From contig JAIXMN010000006.1 in assembly GCA_025716815.1 (NCBI GenBank), forward strand, positions 1-64,000: 64,000 bases of DNA. Direction: 5' to 3'. The DNA is from Dichotomocladium elegans. Its lineage: Eukaryota > Mucoromycota > Mucoromycetes > Mucorales > Lichtheimiaceae. The position numbers and the translations under genes are program-made. This document shows, one piece after another, positions 1 through 12,191 of the stretch. How positions within the stretch are numbered: the first letter of the stretch is position 1; each line of letters opens with the position of its first letter. Under the pieces are notes generated by a model that saw only the letters and a program-made list of their open reading frames with translations, was not told the DNA's origin and searched no databases.

Positions 1-590
1 ATTGTGGTGTTTTAGTTGTTTTTTATGGTGGACAGATAGAATACGATGAGACTCGTGGTGTCGTATCCACGACTATTTTACTTACCTAACAGCAGTGTCC
101 CTGGTTTATATGCGACATCAACACTTTGTTTCACTCTTTGAGCGCCGTTATCATAATTACTCTCGCGCTATCCGGATTCATAATTTATATCCCGGACCTG
201 TCTCAGGACGCAGTTATAATCACAAGGGTAAATGATGAACTTCTTCATCAACCTTTTAACTGGTCCACCGTCCCCGGAGACCGCCTAGATGATTATCCAC
301 ACCCAGTCTCCAGAGTGACCGTTTTGATAAGCACTTCTTATAAATAGGCCCATTGTTGGCACTTAATAAAAAACAATCCTTTTGCGAGTGTGGTGAACAT
401 TGATCCGTGTTAGAGAACTTAGCCGGTTTCACATCACTATCGCCGATATCCTGAAACTAAGACAATGATGAATTTAACACATTGATGTTCAGGGACCGAT
501 ATTTTCATATCCGCTTGCGTGACAGGACAATCGCACCTATCAAAGGTACTTCCTCTACCCAGGATCCATCACTGGTCTTGAAGAGGACTG
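1..590. other. no recognisable gene
   Basis: Only short frames are present. The plus-strand frame from 126 begins with TTG rather than ATG and matches no family I recognise. A TATA-like string (TATAAATA) occurs near 340. I see no RNA gene here. Confidence 0.4.
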
Positions 591-1990
591 TCGCGTAGGT
601 GATTGCAAGAGCACCAATGAAGTGAATATCCATGGCAATGATGTAAAGAACTGGAACAACCGCAATACAGAAACACGACTCAGCCAAGGGAAACACGATC
701 ATACATAGCCACTAGATCCATATCCACAGTCTTTTCTCCTCTATTTTTTCCCACTGGGTTTTTTGAGGTTTTACCGACGTGAGGATGGTCTGGGATTCAG
801 CTACAGGAACGAACGAAAAGTTTTTCTATGACTTGTCAAGTACCGCACCCCAACAACTCCTCTTATGGAAATTTCCAGGACAATTAACCCATGTCAATCA
901 GGCGGAATCTATTTTATCCATAACAATATATAAACAACTATGTAGTGTAGGAGTAAACAGACAGAAGAATTTTTTCTTTCTATTAAAAACACCTCCAAGA
1001 GTCTCATTGTACTTTGACAGTCTCTACAAACCTTATTTACCACAAGGACAATGAAAAGAGAATGCTCTCATCCGATATGTCCTAACAGGATTAAGCACTT
1101 ACATCGCCGTTCTAATAGAATTATTATAAAAGAGAGTTATTTATTTTTCAGGAAAAAACATCAACCTCAAAGATACTTTTATAGTTGTCTTTTTTCATTC
1201 TCTCTAATCCATCCATCTCAGCGAGTCTCACAGAATTATATTCTGTCTCTTTTTATTCTTAAAAACCCCTTGATTCCACACGTGGATGTCTTTTATTCGA
1301 ATGAAATCGGAATCCAGATCCTCCATCGCTATACATTTATCTACTATTTATATGATTTATGGGAGAGGTCCTAAATAGGTCAACTGGCTACTCCGTCTTT
1401 GTAACGACCAAACTCAACATCTCCTATATCGATCGTCAGCGAAGTCCATAGCTAGCCATCCAAATCCCCTTTTTCTTCGTAATTGTTGTTATCAGTACTT
1501 TTCTCACCATAATCTTATACACACGTATTATATATATATAGCCATAGCATTATCATTAGTAAAGAGCAATCAGTTATCTTGTTTCTTCGTTTCCATACGA
1601 TTCCTTCTGGTTCAACTCTTCTCTTGGCCTCTGTGCTTCGGTCCTGTCCTGTCCTGTCCTGTCCTATTGGTCTTGTCCTGTCTTGTCTTGTCTTGTTGGA
1701 AAGCACCTAACACCCTTCTTGTCCTGTCTTAATCCAGCTCCCAAAACATTACAGTCTTACACAGGTACTCGGAGATGGTAGCACTATTACAGATAAGGTG
1801 CTTGTGTGTGTATCGGTGACCTCTATCATAGAGTATGTATCCTTGTTCCTTTCAACCATCCTCACGTCGGTAAAACCTCATAAAAACCCAGTGGGAGAAA
1901 AGTAGAGGAAAAAAGACTGTGGAAATGGATCTGGCTATAACGCGGCGTCATGGATCCTTCAATCTGTAATCACCTATGCGACAGCTATGA
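590..1990. repeat. large inverted repeat (foldback arrangement)
   Basis: About 716-790 reads, as reverse complement, almost the same as about 1853-1931. The shared core includes GTAAAACCTCA, AACCCAGTGGGA and GACTGTGGAWATGGATCT. Weaker similarity runs further out, with the AATCACCTAYGCGACAG string present in both arms. The arms also share a short hydrophobic minus-strand reading frame at 505-702 (65 residues), cut short in the right arm. A related copy of the arm lies at 57885-58140, just upstream of the Fanzor gene. The roughly 1.07-kb interior has no recognisable transposase, so this is either a non-autonomous foldback element or two inverted copies of one repeat. Confidence 0.7.
1641..1695. 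repeat. degenerate pentanucleotide tandem repeat (TCCTG/TCTTG)
   Basis: About eleven units of a five-base motif run through this stretch, first TCCTG and then TCTTG, with one interrupting unit. The minus-strand frame across it is only a translated repeat rich in Arg, Gln, Asp and Thr. Confidence 0.85.
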
Positions 1991-2750
1991 CACTTAAAAT
2001 TTGATTTGGTTAATTTTTCTAACGAGGCTAAGGTCTGCGGTTGATGATTGGGAACAGATTAGAAAGTTGCTTGTGGTAGCATGGTTTTTATTTCTGAGGC
2101 TGTTAGAAAAGTATCATATTGGTGGTGGTTTTTGAGTATTTTACCACACGTTTATGCTACGAGAAGGGTAGCTGTGATGGATTTAGAGCAGCGAAAATCA
2201 TATGTTAGCTTGCGACGCAGATATTACTAATACCTTTTTCACATGTTAATTTTCCACACAGTGCTTCTTGCCGCAGCAAGAGCAGAAACAGTTGGACCAA
2301 TCATCACAGCAGAGGTGACCTTCTTAGATGAAACATCTAAACAGGAGCCTTGGTCTTCTAACACATGTACATAGCTCACAATAGAGGAACCAATCCTATA
2401 TATCCTAACATATGAAACTGTTTGCATCCGTGGATGTCTTACTTCTCTAAATCGAAGCTTGCTACGAATTCATATAAATATATAGATCCCATCATGCATC
2501 GGTAAACCTGAGTTTTTTCACCTATCCTACCATTCATACTTTCTGACCTCCTCTTTCTTTTCTCATATTGCTTAGCAAAGATGGTAACTTCTACTAAGGA
2601 GTATAATCGATACGCGTGACTTTTAACCATCATCACCAGGGGGATCAGTCTCCAGGAGCCTGCATCCGCGGCTCTATCACACACACCGATCCGTCCTCGA
2701 ATGATTGTCCTTTAAACGTTCGTAGAGTTCGTCCAAGAACTACGGCTACT
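1990..2750. other. no recognisable gene
   Basis: Two short minus-strand frames (2239-2427 and 2439-2684) show no family motifs or good splice context. The 5' terminus of the downstream Helitron should fall near the right edge, but I could not place its TC end. Confidence 0.4.
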
Positions 2751-2769
2751 GAGGTATGTTTTATACCGT

Positions 2770-5122
2770 ATGCAGATTCTGCTTCCAGTGGTTAACATTG
2801 ACGTATATATGCAGGAATTTGTCTCCTTTGTCCAAACCCAAAATCAAACAGCCCCAACCTGTCCTTCCTGTGGCTCCTCTTCTCATCGGCGATCAACCCA
2901 TCGCGATTGCCCTGCAAATCCGCGGCGTCGACAAGGTATTACTGAATATGCAAATATTGCGAAGAATGCCAATGTTAATTTTCAGTGTGATGCAGCTCCT
3001 GCTCCAGCCCCAGCCCCAGCCCCAGTCCCAGCTCAATCCTGTAGTCAATGCGGATCTCCTTCCCACAGCCGACGGACACACAGTCTATGCCCATTTAATC
3101 CACTCAACTTTCAGTCTCAACACGGCGCTCAGTACCAGATTGCATTCAGGATGCCATTTCAGCCTGAGAACATATTCGGACGTAGCATTTGCCACACCCC
3201 AGGCCCGAACTATCGACGTAGCATTTTTGGTCGCATGGAAGCTTCTTGCCACTTTTGCAATGCGAAAATGTGGGTTCACGAACGAACGGCCAATTCATCA
3301 CTCATCAATCCTCGCTTTGGAATGTGCTGCACGCCCAGTGGAATTCAACTTCCTCTCCCTCGCGCTCCATCACAGGAGATCATAGCACTTCTTACCAACA
3401 CGGAACCTTCTGCACGGGACTTTCGAAGATTTATTCGCGCGTACAACAATATGGTTTCCTTCGCTTCCATTAGAGGGAACTGGGACGAGCAATTGGCAAA
3501 TGGGTCAAATGGTGTTTCAACTTTCAGGATCAATGGTGCCATGTACCACCGCATCGGATCGCTGAGAGCTGAGAATTACAACAACGCCAGGTTTTCACAG
3601 ATCTACTTTGCCGACACGACTGACCAACTGGGGCTAAGGACGTCTATGTTTGCAGACCTCAACACGGATACAATCGCACTTCTCCAGCAGGTCATGGAAC
3701 GTGACAACCCCTTCGTCCGATCATACATGTCTGCAGCAGAGCGCTATCGAGATTTACCTATAGGAAGTCTCCAGGCTACCATTCGCACTGCGCGTCATAT
3801 GGGCAGGCGTTACGATCCGCAATCTCACCCAGAAGTCGCTGCTTTAGTTGTCGAGCAATCCACCGACGGACGGGTCGATCCACATGACATCGTGCTCCAT
3901 GACAGGGCAGGTGGAGCTCTTGAGACCATCAGCTCCCTGCACTCAGCATATATTCTGCTCCATTATGTTCTCATGTTCCCATTTGGAGATCAGGGGTGGT
4001 ATGACAGAATACGATGCCGGAACAATGCTGGTGACACTGAAGAGGTCACTCTACGTGAGTATTGCGCCTATATGCTCATGGTACGTGACGGGGCCCAAAA
4101 GATATACCACCATTATTTTGGGCAGACTTTTTCAACAAATGGTGGTGGATAATTATGTCCGAATTGAGAGCAGCCGCCTCAGTTATCTCCGCAGCAACCA
4201 GGACGATCTACGTAGCGAACTCTATCGTGGTATTGGTGACGGGACGGACCCTCGACAAGTTGGCCGATCTATAGTCTTACCCTCCAGTTTCACTGGAGGA
4301 CCACGATATATGAAGCAAATGCTTCAAGACTCCCTGGCTATCACACATGTTCGCGGCAATCCCAGTCTCTTTATTACCTTTACTGCAACCCAAAGTGGCC
4401 TGAGATTACCGATGAGCTTTTTCCTGGACAGACAGCCTCTGACCGCCCAGACATTTGCGCCCTTGTCTTCAACATGAAGATGAAGCATATGATCAAGCAC
4501 ATCAGAGAATCAAAATGCTTTGGCCGTGTTGAGGGATATATTGCAACTGTGGAATTCCAAAAGCGTGGTTTGCCCCATGTCCATATGCTATTCATTCTCC
4601 ACCGAGAGGACCGACCCAGGAATCCATCCGCCTATGATAAATTTGTGTGCGCAGAATTACCTGACCCAGTCGCTCACCCACAGCTGTATCGTACTGTCAT
4701 GTCGACAATGATCCATGGACCATGTGGATCTCATAGCCGGTTTCTATGCTGTGCAGCAACGGGACGGTGCGAGAAGGGATATCCGAAAAGCTTTTGCTCA
4801 GAGACACGCGACAGCAGAGACAGCTATCCTGTATATCGGAGGCGCAATAACACCGGCCAAGGATACTTCTTGGGAGAACAGCGCGGCGAGGCAGACAATC
4901 GCTGGGTGATTCCTTACAACCCTTACCTCAGCCATATGTATGATTCACACATCAATGTTTAAATCTACACGACTGCCCGGGCTGTCAAGTGCATTTGCAA
5001 ATATATCACCAAGGATACGGACCGAGCCCAACTTGAGATTGCTTCTGCTACTGCCACGGACCCAGAACCGGTCGACGAGATCACCCAGTATCAGAATGCC
5101 AGGTATGTTAGTAAAACCGTAG
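2770..5122 (+). pseudogene. Helitron Rep (HUH nickase) region, broken
   Basis: The first frame (2770-4152, 460 residues) starts with two copies of a Cys-His motif (CPSCGSSSHRRSTHRDC and CSQCGSPSHSRRTHSLC) separated by a Pro-Ala repeat, then the Helitron N-terminal domain. The conserved GRLFQQMVVDNYVRIE block appears only after a frame change near 4140. Another change near 4380 is needed to read the TYCNPKWPEI block. The HUH motif GLPHVHML sits at about 4568-4591. The tyrosine motif follows a premature TAA at 4960-4962 and reads AVKCICKYITKDTDRA, so the first of the two catalytic tyrosines appears to be Cys. No functional Rep can be made from this copy. Confidence 0.9.
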
Positions 5123-5213
5123 ACGTACATGATTAAGAATTTGCTAACGAAAACATCCAAGATATATTGGCCCATCTGAAGCGATCTGGCGTACTCTTAA
5201 GTTCGACCTCCAC

Positions 5214-7498
5214 ATGCACGATCCACCAGTTGTACGGCTACAGATCCATCTTCCGTCAGAGCAGTATGTGACGTTCCACGCATCAATGTCACAAGAACAG
5301 TTCGACGCTGTAAGACAAATGGCGGCAACGGGGACAACACTCCTCGGCTCCTTTGCTCTCTGCGCCCAGGATGAATTCGCCCGCACACTCTGCTACTCGG
5401 AAGTTCCCTACCATTACACATGGGACCAGCAGAACCGCCAGTGGAGACGACGAGCTAGAAACGAGATCGCCAACGTAGTACCGCGCATCTATTCCGTAGG
5501 GCTTTCTAACATGCCTCTCTACTGCGTTCGTTTGCTCTTACTCCGTATTCCAGGTCCAACAAGTTTTGCTGCGCTGCTTGCTAACGGTGACGATGGCCCC
5601 CACCCGACATTCAGGCAGCAGCGCTTGCACGTGGTTATTTGGAGTCTGACGAGGAATGGGATCGTGCCATGACCGAGACATCACTCACCGGATCGGCAGC
5701 ATTCCTACGCAGACTTTTCACATGCATCCTGATGTACTGCTCACCTGCCGATCCTCTTCAGTTGTGGGACAATCACCGCAAGAGGATGGCAGACGATAAT
5801 TTCTTTCAGCTCAGACGGGATAAGCAGTTGCAGAACGAACAAGACCTTGAGCAAGCCGACATTGACCGAATTTACCAGCGCACACTTGGCGACATCGACG
5901 TATGGTTACAAGCCGCAGGACATCGGCTGTCAGATTATCCCTCCTTGCTTCAGGAATATCTGTCAACCCTTTACGAGGATGTCCTGCCTGTCCACGCACT
6001 TGCCCACGCCGAGTTTTCCGAGTACTCTGCTGATGAACAATCCACCATCAACACGAACTTGGTGAATACACTCAATGACGATCAGCGAGCTGCATACAAT
6101 ACAATCTTACTGCTATCCGTGAGCAGTCTGCCTGCCCTCCTGCTCCCCGCATCTTCTTCCTAGATGGTCCTGACGGTACAGGAAAATCCCAGGTCTTCAA
6201 GACTCTCTTGAGTTACGTGCGCTCTCAGCAGCAGATTGCTCTGCCGGTTGCTTCTTCTGGAATTTCTGCCATCCTGCTCCCCGGTGGTCGGACCGCGCAT
6301 AGCCGTTTTAAGATCCCATTGAATGCTGACGAGAATAGTACCTGCTATATCAGCCTCACAAGTTCGCATGCCCATCTCATAAAAGAAGCTTCTGTAATTA
6401 TTTGGAATGAGGCCGTCATGAGCATCAAGCACAATTTTGAGGCGGTCGATAAGACGCTCAAGGATATCATGGTGCCCGCAGCTCCGCCTGCGAACGTGTT
6501 CCTTTCGGTGGTAAGGTTGTCGTGTTCGGTGGGGACTTTCGCCAGCTGCTTCCGATTATCAAGAAGGGAAATCGCTCCGAGATTGTCGCTGGGACAATTC
6601 AATCAGCTTCTTTTGGAGGGATGTTTGCATCCTCCCACTGACAATCAACATGCGCGTAAGAAATGCTGGCCCTGGAGTTGCTAACTTTGCCGATTTCCTC
6701 CTTGCCGTCGGTGACATCCGACCACCGCATGATCAGAGCATTCAGATCCCTTCAGAATGGCTCATTCGGACCGACAATAGCATGGATTTAATCCTTGCTA
6801 TTTATCCTGACATTCGCGTAGCAAATCCACAGCCCGATCAGTTCCGCGACGGTGCCATCCTTGCCGCCAAGAACTCCGACGTGGATGCGATCAACCAGCA
6901 GGCATTCGAAATCTTCCCAGGCGAAGCTGTACATTACAATTCAAATGACCGCATTCTGGACGGTGACGATCCAGCTGCTGCCACAGGAGATTTCCCCCCT
7001 GAGTTCCTCAATTCCCTCGACTGTCCAGGTATTCCTCCACATCGTCTGGAGCTCAAAGTCGGGATGCCACTGGTTCTATTGCGCAACCTCGACCCAGATG
7101 CAGGGCTTTGCAATGGGACTAAGCTCTTTGTCACAAGGCTTCTGGACAATTGCGTTGGCGTCAGGCTCTTAGCGCAAAGCAACGATGGCCCAGAGCTCTT
7201 TCTTCCGAGGATTCCGTTGTCTTCCAATGAAGGTGAGCTGCCTTTTATTCTCTGCCGCCGCCAATTCCCAGTCCGCCCTGCATTTGCCATGACCATCCAC
7301 AAGGCTCAAGGACAGACATTATCACGTGTCGGTCTTCGTCTCCACGAGCCGGTGTTTGCTCATGGGCAACTATATGTAGCTCTCTCGCGCACCACGGACC
7401 CAGGCAACCTGCGTATTTCCGTTCCTATGGATGGGAGCACTGACATCCATACAACGCCCAACGTCGTCTATCCTGAAGTCCTGCTACGCCGATGATTA
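5214..7498 (+). pseudogene. Helitron PIF1-like helicase region, broken
   Basis: This is the SF1 helicase half of the Helitron. The Walker A motif reads DGPDGTGKS (about 6162-6190) where the family usually has GPGGTGKT. The Walker B position reads WNEAVMS where DEAPM is usual. The block VVVFGGDFRQLLPI (about 6510) lies in a different frame from its neighbours. The last frame (6650-7495) carries the C-terminal helicase motifs MTIHKAQGQT and YVALSRT and ends in Arg-Arg before TGA. Frame changes at about 5640, 6160, 6480 and 6650 break it into at least five pieces. Confidence 0.88.
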
Positions 7499-7836
7499 GC
7501 TCCATTATGTCATTTATGCACAGATACATGTATACACTCCTTTGACTTATGCTCTATGATTTTCTCCATTCCATTATGCTTTTTTCAGCAATAAAGTATA
7601 TTGTTATTCTATCATGACAGACTCAAATCGAAATTCAACTCTAGCTTTTTCCACGGGATTCAGCGGGGGGTCTAGGGGGGTTTACCCCCCCAGCTAGCCG
7701 GATTCTCTGAAGCCCAGGAGGTGACTGACACGTAGCGTAGCGGAGGGGCTCAGTCAACGGATGGGCGAAAGAGGCTGAAGGCTAGTCTATCCAAACAAAG
7801 GACCCTGATTAAAAAATAGAAACTGGTCACAGTCTC

Positions 7837-8148
7837 TTGCCCTGCCAGGAGGTTGCCAGCGAAACGTTTCCCTCAGTAGTCTCTGATTTCATCAAGCAAC
7901 AACTTGAACAGCATATGATTTCGATCAATATCAAGCATATGCTACTGATGAATGAAGTACCATCACATTACAGTACAGTATTACACAATGAAGATATCTC
8001 TGAATTGGAACTCTCGGTCTATCATCATAATGGAGAAAGTCTTTGTCTATGGGAAGTGAACATGGTTGTAGACAAGGTTGGTTTCATGTCATCCCACCTT
8101 GAGGAGCATGAGCTGAATCCCAAGTTGAAATGGGTAACTATTGGGTAA
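7837..8148 (+). CDS. unrecognised reading frame, 103 residues
   Basis: This ATG frame looks protein-like (mixed hydrophobic and charged, few low-complexity runs) but matches no family I know. It starts just beyond the Helitron, so it may be a captured or neighbouring relic. No clear splice partner was found between it and the thymidylate synthase gene. Confidence 0.25.
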   Translation: MPCQEVASETFPSVVSDFIKQQLEQHMISINIKHMLLMNEVPSHYSTVLHNEDISELELSVYHHNGESLCLWEVNMVVDKVGFMSSHLEEHELNPKLKWVTIG

Positions 8149-8574
8149 TGACACATCTGAAGTTTCTTCCATTACTTATCTTAGATGTCCATCCTAGTTG
8201 CCGAATGATGATCGGATATATATGGATCCCATTCATCCATACAAGTGGCGATGATGCAAAATACGCCATTGATTGCCGAATGCAGGACTACTGCTGTGAT
8301 AAAGGGTCATCCTGACATGACAATTGTTGCTGTTAATAAAGCACGTGACGGTCATCCTTAAGGGTTTTGCTACTGTACCTTCATCTCCCATAAATTTGCT
8401 CCTGAGAATTCGTGGAAATGCCAAGAAATACTGTTCTTGCTGCTCACAACGATGTGTGTTAAGGCAACGTCAGTGATCTCGATGGCTCACTCGTACCAGT
8501 TTGGTTAAGATGTTCCCACCGCTAACCAATTTTTATATCCCGCGAACCAAAACCCAGTAATTTGGACAATTAGG

Positions 8575-8593
8575 ACGCGTTTCGGAGACGCGC
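8575..8593. promoter_or_regulatory. paired MluI cell-cycle (MCB-like) boxes upstream of thymidylate synthase
   Basis: A perfect ACGCGT lies at 8575-8580 and ACGCGC at 8588-8593, about 35-50 nt before the ATG. In yeasts, ACGCGT is the binding site of MBF (Mbp1/Swi6), and thymidylate synthase is a classic G1/S target. Control of this gene by MBF is therefore a reasonable inference, but no binding is shown here. Confidence 0.6.
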
Positions 8594-8622
8594 CTTCCAC
8601 CTTTTTCCGCTGCACATTTATC

Positions 8623-9583
8623 ATGACTGTGATTCCGCGCCATGAAGAGTACCAATACCTTGATCTCATCCAACACATTCTTGAACAAGGTGAACATCGC
8701 GTCGACCGTACTGGTACAGGCACCCTGGCCGTCTTCGCTCCGCCTCAGATGCGATTCTCCTTGAAGGACGACATCTTCCCCTTACTTACTACTAAGCGAG
8801 TCTTCTTTCGCGGTGTTCTCGAAGAGCTTCTCTGGTTCATTCGGGGAGACACAAATGCTAACCATTTGAGTGAGCGGAAAGTCAAGATCTGGGATGGCAA
8901 CGGATCCCGTGAGTATCTGGACAAAATCGGACTTACAGATCGCAAGCAAGGCGATCTTGGGCCAATCTACGGATTTCAGTGGCGCCATTTTGGGGCCCAA
9001 TATGTCGACTGTGATACAGACTACACAGGAAAAGGCGTTGACCAGCTCCAACAAGTGATTAATACTATTAAGAATAATCCTACAGACAGACGCATTATTC
9101 TTTCTGCATGGAATCCAGCAGGTAGTGAAGTACTTTCTGTTAAATCCACAAGGAATCCAGGTCTAATGGGAATTATAAGATTTGAAAAAGATGGCGCTAC
9201 CTCCATGCCATGCTTTTTGTCAGTTCTATGTGTCCACGCCCAAGCACGGAAAGAAGAGCAGTTTGTCTTGTGTCATGTACCAACGTTCCTGTGACATGGG
9301 TCTTGGCGTCCCTTTCAACATTGCATCCTACGCACTGCTGACACGTATGATTGCCCATGTCACCGGCCTAGAACCTGGCGAATTCATCCATACGATGGGC
9401 GACACACACGTGTACGTCGATCACATCAATGGTCTCAAGCAACAGCTGCAACGAGAACCTCGTCCATTCCCACAGCTCAAAATTATACGGCAAGTGGAAT
9501 CTATTGACGATTTCAAGCCAGAGGATTTCGAGGTTGTAGGCTATCAACCACATGGGAAGATTGATATGACTATGTCTGTCTAA
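8623..9583 (+). CDS. thymidylate synthase
   Basis: It methylates dUMP to dTMP with 5,10-methylenetetrahydrofolate, for DNA synthesis. There are two exons, 8623-9121 and 9180-9583, with a 58-nt GT-AG intron that joins ...SAWNPA to [11 protein letters not shown]. The predicted protein has 300 residues, normal for the family. Visible signatures are DRTGTGT near the N-terminus, [35 protein letters not shown], the catalytic Cys in [23 protein letters not shown] for dUMP binding, and HTMGDTHVY. The ATG at 8623 gives the standard start a little before the YLDLI block. The intron is not a multiple of three and carries an in-frame extension if unspliced, so splicing is required. Confidence 0.96.
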
Positions 9584-9689
9584 TGTACTGTACAGTTAAT
9601 AAAGAGCAAGCCACGAATGAATAGAGGGACTTACTCTACTATGACCAAAGTTACCCTAGGAGGAGAATACTTTTGTCTGTGGGATATAC

Positions 9690-10164
9690 TTTGATAACGA
9701 CAATATAAAGAACCTCACTCTCCCATGCTGCTGTAAAGGCTCCGTGGATGCTTCATTCATTGATTTCATCACACTTGATGATCGCACTATTCGTTGACTC
9801 GACCAATACACCATAGTAAATATGTCCACACCGACTGCATTGTATTGTGGAGGATATCCGCTGCGTGTCGAGGACGGCAGACAGTTTCTTGTGGACAACA
9901 TCATCAAGGCATTTTTTGACCTATTGCTGTGTTCTTGTATTATTTTTCTGGGGTCCACTTCAATTTATTTGCTTTCCACCTTGACACGCGAGACGAACTC
10001 AAGGAATATCCCAGCCGCCTATTTACCGAGCTTCCGCTTTGGGCCTTCCGGTGAGTAACGCTTAGCATTGCTATCGATGACTGTCATGCGCGGCGTATAC
10101 AATGGGCTAAACCATATTATCAACAAAGTCGATGAACAGATCATGCCAATGCCACCTGATCTTT
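9690..10164 (+). pseudogene. unrecognised coding relic, possibly multi-exon
   Basis: Three protein-like blocks follow one another on the plus strand. The first (about 9690-9797) contains GSVDASFIDFITLDDRTIR and runs in frame, across one TGA, into the ATG frame at 9822 (GGYPLRVEDGRQFLVDN). The second (about 9979-10049, another frame) contains LDTRDELKEYPSRLFTEL. The third (10078-10164) ends in PMPPDL and TAG. I found no clean splice sites that join them, so this is either a decayed gene or a gene with introns I cannot model. I do not recognise the family. Confidence 0.35.
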
Positions 10165-10305
10165 AGCCACTTCATTTCACTGATTCCTCCCAGCTAATGC
10201 TCTTTACATAAATGCAACAAATATTGTAAAGTTTAGAACGAGCGTGCACCAGCAAAAAGACAAATATAAAGAAAAAATTGCGCAGGACGGTGTATATACT
10301 CGAAT

Positions 10306-11260
10306 TTATTGGGCCTCAACAGATTGTGCCTCGGCAGCAGGAGCTGGTCTGCCGAATTCCTGGGTCATGGGCTCAGCAATTGGCGATTCTTCCTTAGGTT
10401 CAAGGATGGTGATGACATCAGGCAAGGCGTTTTTGGGACCCTGACGGCCAGATGGGTCGCTGTCAAGCATGATCTTCACCTTGATGCCAAGCACACCCTG
10501 GCGAAGCATGACGTGGCGAACCGCGGTAGTGATAAAATCGTTGGTGGGCTGACCGGAATGGATCATAAAACCATCACCGAACTTCATGGCCTTGGCACGA
10601 GCGGCACGGAGCTTGCCGGAAACAACAACTTCGCAGCCCTTCGCACCAGACTCCATAACAAAACGAACAACACCATAGCAAGCACGTCGAACAGCAAGGC
10701 CGTTCAACAACTTGAACTTGACAGACTCGGCCTGTGCAATGGCGCACAAACCACGATTCTGGACACGCTCGGCATATAGCTCAACCGTGTTTTCAGCGAA
10801 ACGGAACCGCTTCTGGACAAGGAATGTCAATTCACGGATACGACGGCCTTTCTCACCGAGGACGTTCTGGGTGTGGGTGGCACGGATAATGATTCTATCA
10901 TCGAGCAGAAGCATGTTCAGCCGAATGGATGTCTGGTCGACCCTCTTCAGAAGTAGAAACGTACTCAGTGCGGGCTGGAGTGACGCGAACCTCAACACCA
11001 GCGTAACCATCCTCAGCCAACTCACGGGTCAAGAACTCGTTCAATTCAGCATAGAACACACCGTCGGCGACCTGAACGCGGATATGAGCTCCGTGCATTC
11101 ATAATGAGTAGAGTGTACTTACGAACTAAATACCGCATGGATGATCATCCATCGATTATGATTGTTTAGCGTTCCATCCACTGATGTAATCTATCCATCC
11201 GTCCCTTGCATGGCCGGTTACCTTTCTCTTCTTGGAGATCTGAGCGGCTTGGGATGCCAT
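10306..11260 (-). CDS. RPS3: 40S ribosomal protein S3 (uS3)
   Basis: This small-subunit ribosomal protein sits at the mRNA entry channel and carries a type II KH domain. Three exons on the minus strand are 11260-11222, 11071-10965 and 10894-10306, giving 244 residues. The first exon is [13 protein letters not shown]; the second starts [14 protein letters not shown] and ends ...PARTE; the third starts [16 protein letters not shown], with the KH GxxG loop as GEKG. The C-terminal half keeps [15 protein letters not shown] and [13 protein letters not shown]. Intron 1 (150 nt) lies early in the gene, a pattern common in fungal ribosomal protein genes. The ATG at 11260 matches the usual N-terminus, although the frame is open upstream of it. 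Confidence 0.97.
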
Positions 11261-11575
11261 GTTTAATATGCTGAGGCAGAAAAAAGAAAGAACTCGGTGG
11301 TTCATCCCAATGGGCCTTAAGCATCCGCACTTCTGAGTTGCAAAATTTTGGATGGCTCGCTTTCGCTTCCCCATGTGAGTGCCAAGCACCGGGTGCTCCT
11401 GAAACGACTCAATCCTCGTGCAAAAAGGGAAGAATACTTCTTCAAGAGAAGCAACAGTTTTAATACCGAATACCTGCAACCGTACAGTTTACTTAATATG
11501 AACCACGGTCACAGAATAGGACGCATTATGTAGGTGCATGAAACACAAAGCGTCGAATAAAAAAACGCGCTAACA

Positions 11576-12191
11576 CTAAACCAAGAGTTCGTCGGCAATA
11601 ATCGAAAACAGGATGAAAGACTCTTTAGCTGTCATTCGACGCCGTACAGGGGTTTGTATATCATCTTGATCACTTCCTTCGTCAGACACACGCTTGCTTC
11701 CAGACGCTGCGCATGATTTAACGCGCTAGAGTCGGTGATCGTTACTGAAATCAGACATTGATCTAACATATTATTTTTCACGCACTCACGGGGTTATTCA
11801 AATAAAATGGGAAGAGAAATAATTCAGCCGTGATCTCGATCCAGAGATCGTTTAATGGAACAGGAGCACGGATGGTACAGACGTCATATATACTCTCCTC
11901 GTCGTTTGCTGCCGCGGCTTTTAATTTGTTCTTCTTGCTTTCTTTGCAGTTAGATGACGCCCCAAAGAAGTCGATAATGGTGCGATGCTCATTATTTTGC
12001 TTCCGTTTCTGAGGTATCAGCGTCGCTCTCAGAGTTGGAGGGTGGGGGCAACAATCGCGTAATGGAGATGAAGAATCGTTCTGAATTTGCTTCTTTGCGA
12101 GATTCCTATTGATGGTACCCAACGTGTCAAATGTGACGTCAGGAGCCTTTGGTCTTCCGATCACAGTGAAGCAATCAAGTCGACTGGACAT
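11576..12191 (-). CDS. small hypothetical protein with a PIP-box-like motif
   Basis: I do not recognise this family. Two exons, 12191-11790 and 11725-11576, joined by a 64-nt GT-AG intron, give 183 residues. The first exon has TIIDFFG near residue 70, which resembles the hydrophobic half of a PCNA-interacting box (I-x-x-F-F) but lacks the leading Gln, followed by a Lys-rich stretch. The second exon contains a Ser/Asp/Arg-rich segment and a hydrophobic end (ESFILFSIIADELLV). The gene lies head to tail with RPS3, about 315 nt upstream of the RPS3 ATG. A role at the replication fork is only a guess from the motif. Confidence 0.6.

Larger units (their letters stand above)
2750..7790 (+). mobile_element. 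decayed Helitron (RepHel) element
   Basis: A rolling-circle Rep region is followed by a PIF1-type helicase in the normal Helitron order, spread over several frames. The coding part runs from 2770 to 7498. Downstream (7650-7790) is a G/C-rich stretch with GGGGGGTTTACCCCCC, which can fold back, a TGACTGA/TCAGTCA stem near 7720-7757, and several CTAG tetramers that could be the 3' end. I could not decide which CTAG is the terminus or find a flanking A/T pair. Frameshifts near 4140 and 4380, a stop at 4960, and further breaks near 5640, 6160, 6480 and 6650 make it non-autonomous. Confidence 0.9.

Noticed and set aside
1515..1706. Minus-strand Arg/Gln/Asp/Thr-rich peptide
   Set aside because: It is the translated pentanucleotide repeat.
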